A DNA stretch of 64,000 nucleotides from an uncultured Christensenellaceae bacterium (GTDB lineage Bacteria > Bacillota > Clostridia > Christensenellales > Pumilibacteraceae). The notes under the pieces were generated by a model that did no database searches, was not told where the DNA came from, and was given only the letters and a program-made list of their open reading frames with translations. Of this stretch, positions 19,355 to 26,393 are shown piece after piece; the first letter of the stretch is position 1; the number at the start of each line of letters is the position of its first letter. Position numbers and translations under genes: made by a program. The stretch is taken from NCBI GenBank assembly GCA_910587595.1, contig CAJULQ010000001.1, positions 62,001-126,000 on the forward strand. The letters are read 5' to 3'.

Positions 19355-20455
19355 TTAAATAAACTTGCTATAATCTAAGCAAACACAATATAGCTCATCT
19401 TTCTGTTTTTCATAGCTATTATCTTTTTCAACTTCATATCCTTTATTGTCAACAACTACAATGCCAACTTTTCGTCCATGCTGCAACAACGTCATAACCG
19501 ACAGTAAAAGTCCTATATCCATTAATTTACTTGAATGAGCAGAAAATGCGTAATGAATATGTCTATTGTTGTCGAAATTTAATGCTCTTTCATAATATTT
19601 AACCGTATTTATTAGTTTCTTAGCATTCAAAAGTGGCTGGCATTCCGGCACATATATTATGTTTCTTTTTTCAATGTTTTGTTCTTTGAATAATTTTTGT
19701 CCGTATTTGCGTAATAATACTTCGCTTCGCTTAATATTCTTTGATGGAAAAGGAACAACAGGACATATTTCTATCGGTTTTAAATATTTACTTATTATAT
19801 CAAATGCAGCCTGCTCGTTGTCTCCTAAAAAGGGAAACCAGATTGTTTCGTCATTCTCTGACTCCATTGTCATTGCGAATGCATTAAAGCCTTGAAGAAA
19901 TTCCGCAGTACCTTCATTAATTTTGGGAATAATATAATCGTCATACTCACTATTTTCACAAGCCAAAAGATATAACTTTTGGTGCTCTTCTTTTGTATCC
20001 CATAAATGTTTAGCTATACTAAAAGCAACTGCGCGAGGAAGAGCGCTGAAATCTAATAATATATGATCGTAATTCTCAATAAGTGACTTTTTAAATGCCG
20101 ACCTAACACTTTCTGAAATTACCAGTAAGCGTTTACTATCGTTTTCTGATTTATAAGAAGGTACTTGCAGTTCTTCGTATGGAATAGATTCACAAAGTTT
20201 TTGAAATTCTTTGAAATTTTTTTCACTGCGCGATTTTTCTTTGGCGGAATCTCCTGTTGTGAGTTGTTCATTGTAATCCACAAGAAGCACATTAAAAATC
20301 ACATCGTTATTACTTAACGTTTCTATAATTTTACAGCTTCTAGGGTCAAATCCCTTGCCCATTACGATAAGCAGATTATCTTTATCTTTAAAAAAGTCAA
20401 CAAGCTCATCGCTTCCCTGAATAAAAAGAAGATCATCTAAATCAACGTTTGGCAT
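19355..20455 (-). CDS. Island protein of unknown function, Rossmann-like
   Basis: 366 residues, no family recognised. The sequence alternates strands and helices. LLIVMGKGFDPRSCKIIETL near residue 28 looks like a nucleotide-binding strand-loop-helix, and DHILLDFSALPRAVAFSIAK near 130 is a second strong strand followed by a helix. A third, IHYAFSAHSSKLMDIGLLLS, lies near 300 and ends close to RKVGIVVVDNKGYEV. There is no signal peptide or membrane segment. It lies between the ATPase (27 bases before it) and the PfkB kinase (11 bases after it), so it belongs to the same operon. It could be a nucleotide-sensing or effector subunit; I cannot assign a reaction. Confidence 0.7.
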   Translation of the reverse strand: MPNVDLDDLLFIQGSDELVDFFKDKDNLLIVMGKGFDPRSCKIIETLSNNDVIFNVLLVDYNEQLTTGDSAKEKSRSEKNFKEFQKLCESIPYEELQVPSYKSENDSKRLLVISESVRSAFKKSLIENYDHILLDFSALPRAVAFSIAKHLWDTKEEHQKLYLLACENSEYDDYIIPKINEGTAEFLQGFNAFAMTMESENDETIWFPFLGDNEQAAFDIISKYLKPIEICPVVPFPSKNIKRSEVLLRKYGQKLFKEQNIEKRNIIYVPECQPLLNAKKLINTVKYYERALNFDNNRHIHYAFSAHSSKLMDIGLLLSVMTLLQHGRKVGIVVVDNKGYEVEKDNSYEKQKDELYCVCLDYSKFI

Positions 20456-20482
20456 CTTATTTTCTCCATTCGGTGCTCTTTT

Positions 20483-22357
20483 CTATCTGGAAAAGTCCAG
20501 TATATAGTTTGATTTTATCTTTGCTAGACTACTTTTAAACCAACCGCCATAAGCAAGGGGCAATTTAAAAAATACGCAAAGCCACCTGTTCAAATAGAAA
20601 ACTGTTCCATCCGCTTGCTCTCTTTTTTCTAGGTATTTTGCCGCTAAACATTCCCCCAAAATTTTGAAAGTATGTTTATACTCTTCATAACTTTTATACA
20701 TGTTCAGCTCTTTGCTGTCAACGCAAAAACCTGTATATGCACCACCAGCATAAGACCCTTTTTCTTCCTCGCGGCACCTTTCTCCGTTTTCCGCAATCTT
20801 ACTTAAAAAATATTGTATCTCTTTATAATCAGTATATCTGTAACGTATTTCGTCCCATTTCTGTTCTGCACATTTTTTTATACATTGTTCCTGTTCGTCA
20901 GGTAAAAGATTCAGTCTAGTACCCCTGCGCCTTCGCCCTAATGATTTCGCTCTACATCGTTCAAATATCTCGGCTGCAAAGTATAAGAATTGTTCTATAT
21001 TATAAGAAGAAAGATTCAACAATTTTGCAATACCAAAATAAAATGGTATTTCGTATTTAATGGAAATATAATATCCGGCCACTTCATTATTAGTTTTATA
21101 AAAATCCTCCATTAAATCAACGTCCACCTTTTCCCCGAGAAACAATTTAAGCTGCCCGAAGCTGTCTCTGTTAATTTTCATTTGTATACACTCATAATAT
21201 TTTGCCCTTGCAAATACATCCTCGGCATAAGTCATATCAATATGTTTTATAATGTCTGAATATTTATAACGGTCTTCAGCATTCATACTGTTTTTAATAT
21301 CTGAAATGCATAAAACTAATTTGTTTTTTACGCTTTCGTCGTATATTTCCTCACATAAACACTCAGCAAATCCATTAAAATTATCAAAATTAGCTTCTTT
21401 AACACGCTTGTTAGCTATATTTTGAAGAATTGATAAAAATTTTTTTGCATTATCAGTCCAATAATAGTCAATCATTATTTGTTCATATTCTCTTCCCAAG
21501 TTTCCGTCGAGAGAAATAATTTGCTGGGGAGGCAAACCCTCCAGTCTCTGCCCTATCCAAATTCCTACATTGGCTCTTAATGTGTATAAAGCATTGCTTA
21601 CTGCATCTCTCTGGTTTGCAGATAATTTATGGTAGTCGTCAAAAATCAATATGCTGTGATTGAAATATTTTTCGCCACCCACAAGAATATTTTCGCTTTC
21701 GAATAATTTAACTGTCAATAGTGTTGTATGAACAAAGGATAATTCAATATTGCCTTTTCGACCATTATCCAAATAGCTACATAATTTTCTTTCACCTTCG
21801 CATGCCCATTGGTAGGCATTGTAACCATTTTGAAAAAACATCTCGTCGTTCAACATTTCATTCGGCAACTTTTTAAAATTAACTTTTTTAAGACATTCTT
21901 CTATTGTCTTATTCCCAGAATTTATTAGATTGTAAATATTCCTAAGGAATACTATCACTATTCTATAATTCAAAAGTGCAAATAATACTTGTTTGCGTCT
22001 ACCGTTTTCAAACATTTCATCAATGATATTGTAACCCCTTGCACAAGACAGCATAGAGCTGATTAATGCTACACGATTCCCGTCTAGCGCTTTCAAACGT
22101 TTCATTTGTGCAATTATTTCTTTATTATTTGGATTATTTCGTCCGCTTTCATCATTTATAGCACTGAGAACTTTAGGAGAAAAGGCGTGAAACAGTGATG
22201 ATTTACCTGCGCCAGGAGTACTAGTAAAATAATTGACTTTTCGCAAATGTCTTTCTTCTATCATCTGCAAGACCGATGAATCAAATAGCAATAAAAATTC
22301 GCTTTCGTTATCTTGCTGTTCATTGCTCCTTATCATAAAAGGATTGTCCCAAATCAC
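20483..22357 (-). CDS. P-loop ATPase, ORC/CDC6-like or AAA-type, of the island system
   Basis: 624 residues. The Walker A is TSTPGAGKSS at 45-54 (Lys52, Ser53) and the Walker B is ILIFDDYHKL at about 240. The N-terminal WDNPFMIRSNEQ and the P-loop form PGAGKSSLFHAF resemble ORC/CDC6-like ATPases found in bacterial conflict gene sets. The C-terminal half is helical with no recognised domain. Two bases separate it from the PRTase-like gene, so translation is coupled. Such ATPases generally serve as a switch or loader rather than as metabolic enzymes, so it may be the sensor of the system. I recall ORC-CDC6-like as a name used for this kind of domain next to PRTase-like proteins; I could not check it. 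Confidence 0.75.
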   Translation of the reverse strand: MIWDNPFMIRSNEQQDNESEFLLLFDSSVLQMIEERHLRKVNYFTSTPGAGKSSLFHAFSPKVLSAINDESGRNNPNNKEIIAQMKRLKALDGNRVALISSMLSCARGYNIIDEMFENGRRKQVLFALLNYRIVIVFLRNIYNLINSGNKTIEECLKKVNFKKLPNEMLNDEMFFQNGYNAYQWACEGERKLCSYLDNGRKGNIELSFVHTTLLTVKLFESENILVGGEKYFNHSILIFDDYHKLSANQRDAVSNALYTLRANVGIWIGQRLEGLPPQQIISLDGNLGREYEQIMIDYYWTDNAKKFLSILQNIANKRVKEANFDNFNGFAECLCEEIYDESVKNKLVLCISDIKNSMNAEDRYKYSDIIKHIDMTYAEDVFARAKYYECIQMKINRDSFGQLKLFLGEKVDVDLMEDFYKTNNEVAGYYISIKYEIPFYFGIAKLLNLSSYNIEQFLYFAAEIFERCRAKSLGRRRRGTRLNLLPDEQEQCIKKCAEQKWDEIRYRYTDYKEIQYFLSKIAENGERCREEEKGSYAGGAYTGFCVDSKELNMYKSYEEYKHTFKILGECLAAKYLEKREQADGTVFYLNRWLCVFFKLPLAYGGWFKSSLAKIKSNYILDFSR

Positions 22358-22359
22358 TT

Positions 22360-23469
22360 TTAAACCTCCTTATGTCTTGTTACCCGCGGAAACAAGGCGT
22401 TTTCATCTTCCCATGTAAACCAAATTGTCGGGAATGAATTATTAGGTGTATTGTGATAAATCACAAGCGGCAGCGAGCAATCAGCAAATCCACGATAAGG
22501 AAATTTTCCACCGCCAACATCAAAATGCTTGTCCGTAAAGGTTATAGATGACTTTTTAGTCATAGTCTCATAATTTTTTGAAAGTAACTTTTCAAATTCT
22601 ACTTCTTGATCCATATCCAAAGGAGGAACTAATTGTAAAACGTCTACAGAAAAAACAGCGGATTCATCTTTAAGAAATTTTTTCATTTCATCTTCAATAT
22701 GTTTTTTTGCTTGCTCCGTTGAAACATAAAGAACCAACCGAATATGTATATTTTCCGTTTGATATTTGATTCTTTTTAAACTTGTATAAAACTTACAAAG
22801 TTTACCATGCCACTTACCATTATTGTCACATCTGATATAACTCATTCCGCTTGCAGAAAAATCATCGATTAAAAAATATGCATTAAACGTCCTATTATCT
22901 AACAATTCATATTTTTTTACAATGTTCATTTTTTCAACAGCATCACCTAACTCTTGCAACATTTCATTCGCTTTCTCATCAGAAAAATCGTAATGCACAA
23001 AAACCTGTTCATTGTTCAATTGCGTATTCTGGCGGCGAAAATAATCTATATGAGAACCGTCGCTAAGCCCTAAAAAAAGCGACCTTCTTCTCAAAAGCCC
23101 ATAAACTTCTTTTCTCTCATCTTTATCGTATATTTTTAATTCATTACATAATTTAAATGTTTCCTGCAACAAATAATTATCCATACACATTGTATAAGAT
23201 AATTCTATAAGTTGGCGCATCTCTTCTTCTGAAATATAGATAAGCTCTTTTTTTACAAATTCATACGCCGTATTTCGGTCCGCCTCATCAAATTGTCTTA
23301 ACCATAAAGCAAGACTTTCTACATACCTCATTCCATGAGTATATTGTTGATAGTCGTCATATTTTATTTCTGAAATAATTTGTATATCTTCAAGCTCTGC
23401 GCTTAACCTGCCGTCGTCCCATTTATACATAACATCTTTTAAAACTGATTCCGCTATCTCTCTCTTCAT
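22360..23469 (-). CDS. Phosphoribosyltransferase-like protein
   Basis: 369 residues. YFLIDDFSASGMSYI (Asp202-Asp203, then S-A-S-G-M-S to 210) is the PRPP-binding loop of type I phosphoribosyltransferases (consensus hydrophobic-DD-x4-G-x-T/S). A helical N-terminal 150 residues precedes it. The C-terminus has ADCSLPLVIYHNTPNNSFPT followed by IWF.WEDENALFPR, a block I associate with PRTase-like proteins in predicted conflict systems. PRTases make or break N-glycosidic bonds using PRPP. It abuts the SIS-HAD gene with no gap and precedes the ATPase by 2 bases. The base or amine acceptor cannot be read from sequence. Confidence 0.75.
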   Translation of the reverse strand: MKREIAESVLKDVMYKWDDGRLSAELEDIQIISEIKYDDYQQYTHGMRYVESLALWLRQFDEADRNTAYEFVKKELIYISEEEMRQLIELSYTMCMDNYLLQETFKLCNELKIYDKDERKEVYGLLRRRSLFLGLSDGSHIDYFRRQNTQLNNEQVFVHYDFSDEKANEMLQELGDAVEKMNIVKKYELLDNRTFNAYFLIDDFSASGMSYIRCDNNGKWHGKLCKFYTSLKRIKYQTENIHIRLVLYVSTEQAKKHIEDEMKKFLKDESAVFSVDVLQLVPPLDMDQEVEFEKLLSKNYETMTKKSSITFTDKHFDVGGGKFPYRGFADCSLPLVIYHNTPNNSFPTIWFTWEDENALFPRVTRHKEV

Positions 23470-25362
23470 TTACAGTCCTCCTATGTTAAACTCCCCAAGT
23501 CTATTTTGCGATGTTATCTTTTTAAGCAAATAAAGCGTAGCCTCCAATCCGCGAACTCCTAACGGCATGAAATTCCAACAGGATATCAGAGAATTCGATA
23601 CGTAATCAACGCTTAGGCTGTTTTCTCCTTGCAATAATTCAAAATCGTTTCCGCCTAACTGACCAGAATCTCCTACTTTTAAAAACTCCCTTTTTTTGCA
23701 ACCTTTTTTCTCAAAATAATCAAATATATTATTTTTACAAGAAGACAGAGGAATAATATCTAACGAGTGACTTGATTCCACGATTTTCACCGTCTTAAAT
23801 TGATCTAGAAATTCAAGCAATAAATTTTTATCCCCACGCGAAATTTCACCTATAACAGATAGCTGATAAGGATTTTTATCCTCTACTCCGTCAAGCTTAA
23901 TTTCCGTTGATAATTGTTCACGAATCGAATTAAAATAGTGAACTATTTCCAGAAATTCGTTAGGTACTGCTATACTTTCCTTATCTGGAATTTCTTCATC
24001 TCTCAATGTCCCAACACAACCACCGTTATAATATGCGATTACAACATCGTCATAATGATTAGAAGATATAGCTTTCGCCAGCCCACGTCTAACAGATTTT
24101 CCTCTTCCAGTTGCTATACCTACAGCAATACCTTTATCCAATAATTCATTTATAATCTGAAATATTTCATTCTCCAAAATACTACTTCCACTTTTATCAT
24201 GAAGTGTACCATCATAGTCAAAAATAATACCTTTATAAGAAGTACTCATTAAATGGGTATAATAACTTTTCGCATATTCGTAGTATTTTGGATAACTATT
24301 AAAAGAATCTTGCATTTTACGAAATACGGAACGCGCAATAGGGTCTTTATTTATGTTTTTTAGCCATTCAGCCCCCTTGCTTTTTACGTTAAGATGATAT
24401 AATTTTTTACCGTATTCGTTTATCTTGGGTTTACCAGGGTCAATTCCATTTATTATACCGGCTGATTCCACTATTTTAAACACATAACCGTAAGTCTCAA
24501 GGAAACCATCTATTCCCTCGTGTTGTAATTCTATTTTATAAACAGGAATATTTTCAGGCAACAGTTTAAGAGTTTTTTCGGCAAGCTCATTGCTGTCATA
24601 ATCTATAAATGCTATAATTGAAGTATTAGCGGCATATCTTGAAAGCCAATAATGCCTCCCGTGCGCAAAATTTCTAAAATTTAGCAACTGCACATTTCCG
24701 AGAGCAGCCTCTCCGAATTTAGATTCTAAATCTATAACTGCCGCCTGCGTAAGTCCTCCATATAAAATTATTATTGAATTTTTTTGTAACACTTCACTAA
24801 TATCCGGCAAAGACGGCAGGACGAATTTTTTTAAATCTGAATTAAAAAATTTATTGCTTGTAACTTCGCTGAAAGCTTTCGCAAAAATAACAATTGATGA
24901 AAGTAAAGATTCTACCGCTAAATATCCGTCTTTATAGACAGGCATTTTATACTCATATAAATAATTATGATTATTCTTAGTTTGCATTTTTGCCAAGGGC
25001 GACCCTAAACACATACAAACTGTTAACACACCTTTCGGCTCAAGCTGACTAACAAAAGAGTATGTATTCTTTGAATCCGTGTTTTTCCCTCCTGCTGAAA
25101 AAATAATAACAGCGCTTTCTTTTATTTGCCCTTTAAACTGTTGCACCTCTAACGGCGTAACACATTTTGCTCTAATTCCCGCTTGAATGCAAAAATATTC
25201 TACCGCGGCCGCCACGGAAAATGATCCACCTGAGCCAACCAGTAGAATGAAATTATTGAAATATTTTTTTAAAAATCCAACAACTATCTTACAATCACTC
25301 TCGGTTGCACTTTCATAAATGCAATCTAATGTTTCAAGTTCTTTAGAAAAATTTTTTCCCAT
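23470..25362 (-). CDS. Fusion of two SIS domains and a HAD phosphatase
   Basis: 630 residues in one frame. Residues about 20-165 form a first SIS domain with GSGGS at 43-47, the sugar-phosphate-binding loop. About 190-340 is a second SIS domain with ESKFGEAALGN and FRNFAHGRH, resembling the isomerase half of GlmS. From about 376 on lies a Cof-type HAD hydrolase: FDYDGT at 381-386 (nucleophile Asp382), ATGRGKS at 417-423, and VGDSGQLGGND near 565-575 as the metal site. Together it could isomerise and dephosphorylate a (amino)sugar phosphate. The SIS-HAD fusion is unusual and is the most informative part of the operon about chemistry. It follows NUDIX by 16 bases. Confidence 0.85.
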   Translation of the reverse strand: MGKNFSKELETLDCIYESATESDCKIVVGFLKKYFNNFILLVGSGGSFSVAAAVEYFCIQAGIRAKCVTPLEVQQFKGQIKESAVIIFSAGGKNTDSKNTYSFVSQLEPKGVLTVCMCLGSPLAKMQTKNNHNYLYEYKMPVYKDGYLAVESLLSSIVIFAKAFSEVTSNKFFNSDLKKFVLPSLPDISEVLQKNSIIILYGGLTQAAVIDLESKFGEAALGNVQLLNFRNFAHGRHYWLSRYAANTSIIAFIDYDSNELAEKTLKLLPENIPVYKIELQHEGIDGFLETYGYVFKIVESAGIINGIDPGKPKINEYGKKLYHLNVKSKGAEWLKNINKDPIARSVFRKMQDSFNSYPKYYEYAKSYYTHLMSTSYKGIIFDYDGTLHDKSGSSILENEIFQIINELLDKGIAVGIATGRGKSVRRGLAKAISSNHYDDVVIAYYNGGCVGTLRDEEIPDKESIAVPNEFLEIVHYFNSIREQLSTEIKLDGVEDKNPYQLSVIGEISRGDKNLLLEFLDQFKTVKIVESSHSLDIIPLSSCKNNIFDYFEKKGCKKREFLKVGDSGQLGGNDFELLQGENSLSVDYVSNSLISCWNFMPLGVRGLEATLYLLKKITSQNRLGEFNIGGL

Positions 25363-25378
25363 ACTTACACCTTAAATT

Positions 25379-25846
25379 TTATATCCTGTTATATTTAACT
25401 TTAATATATCCTTTATCTTCTGTCCATTCAACATAAAGTTCTTGCTGCCCATCCGTAAAAAATAATGGCAGTCTATATTCCATACCATCAGCTAAATCCA
25501 TTAACTTAATATCATCTATTTTAACCCAACTCAGTTCCCCTTCATTACACTTTTTTTGGGGAACACCTTCATAATTGGTACATAAATAATTCGAAATAAT
25601 ATGTCTTTCACATGTTATTGGGTTGTAAAAGTGTGCATTGCCTTTAAATTTTAAATCACTTATTAATAATCCCGTTTCTTCTTTGATTTCTCTCATTGCA
25701 CATTCAGCTAATGATTCATTAGCTTCTAAGTGCCCCCCGGGAAAAGCCCAGCCAGCCCAACTATTATTTCTTTTTATCATAAGAACTTCTCTGTTATTTA
25801 TAATTGCACACATAACTGTAAGTTCTACTTTTGTTGTCACCTTCAT
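25379..25846 (-). CDS. NUDIX hydrolase, first gene of the island operon
   Basis: 155 residues. A complete Nudix box runs from Gly38 (GHLEANE) through Arg52-Glu53-Ile54 to Glu56-Glu57 and Gly59, with GWAFPGGHLE just before it, as in MutT/8-oxo-dGTPase-like and nucleotide-sugar hydrolases. It would cut a nucleoside diphosphate linked to another group. The ATG has AGGA 7 bases upstream. A near-consensus sigma-A promoter lies about 55 bases upstream, making this the lead gene of the NUDIX/SIS-HAD/PRTase/ATPase/unknown/PfkB transcript. It may clean up, or produce, the metabolite handled by the later genes. Confidence 0.92.
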   Translation of the reverse strand: MKVTTKVELTVMCAIINNREVLMIKRNNSWAGWAFPGGHLEANESLAECAMREIKEETGLLISDLKFKGNAHFYNPITCERHIISNYLCTNYEGVPQKKCNEGELSWVKIDDIKLMDLADGMEYRLPLFFTDGQQELYVEWTEDKGYIKVKYNRI

Positions 25847-25901
25847 CGTATTATCCTAATTATTGTATTATAAATCAAAACAAAAAATATTTCACACAAA
25901 A

Positions 25902-25930
25902 ATTATATCATTAAAGTATATAATAGTCAA
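25902..25930 (-). promoter_or_regulatory. Promoter of the island operon
   Basis: On the minus strand TTGACT (25930-25925), a 17-base spacer and TATAAT (25907-25902). This is close to the sigma-A consensus, suggesting constitutive expression, with control probably at the protein level. Confidence 0.8.
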
Positions 25931-26011
25931 GATATACCTAAGTGAATAATCTATAGCATTTTAACTATTTTATAATAATTTCTATATATTATAAAAATTC
26001 TTAGTCAACTA

Positions 26012-26169
26012 TTAAACTTCATCATTTTTATATTGCAGAGCAGAAATAATTGCGGATTTTCCAGCATTATGTTCACCCACAATAGCAGTAGCCCTAAATG
26101 AAAATTTAATTCAACACCCGCATCATTAAAATTTCTAAAATTTTTGATTCTGAATTCTTTAATATACAT
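26012..26169 (-). pseudogene. N-terminal remnant of an OLD/RecF-like AAA ATPase, frameshifted and truncated
   Basis: From ATG 26169 one reads MYIKEFRIKNFRNFNDAGVE, the classic first strand of SMC/RecF/OLD-family ATPases. After one frameshift (about 26098) the Walker A follows as IVGEHNAGKSAIISALQ, then a stop at 26014-26012. The other roughly 500 residues of such proteins are missing. OLD-family nucleases are common defence components (for example the GajA subunit of Gabija), so this remnant suggests the spot has held more than one defence gene. Confidence 0.75.
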
Positions 26170-26393
26170 ATTAGAATTGCATTAAAAGAATTTACCGTAT
26201 AAAAGTATGAATATTTTCTCGCATAAATGTAGAACTCTGCACAGAAAAGTTCTTAGCGACACTTTAAAACACCCTATATAACAGGGGATTTTGCCACAAA
26301 ACACCTATAAAAACGCTTAAAACATACCAATACTACCCACTTCACAATACGTAGAAACACTTAAAATCCGTTGCGTCTCACCCGCTTTTTTCT

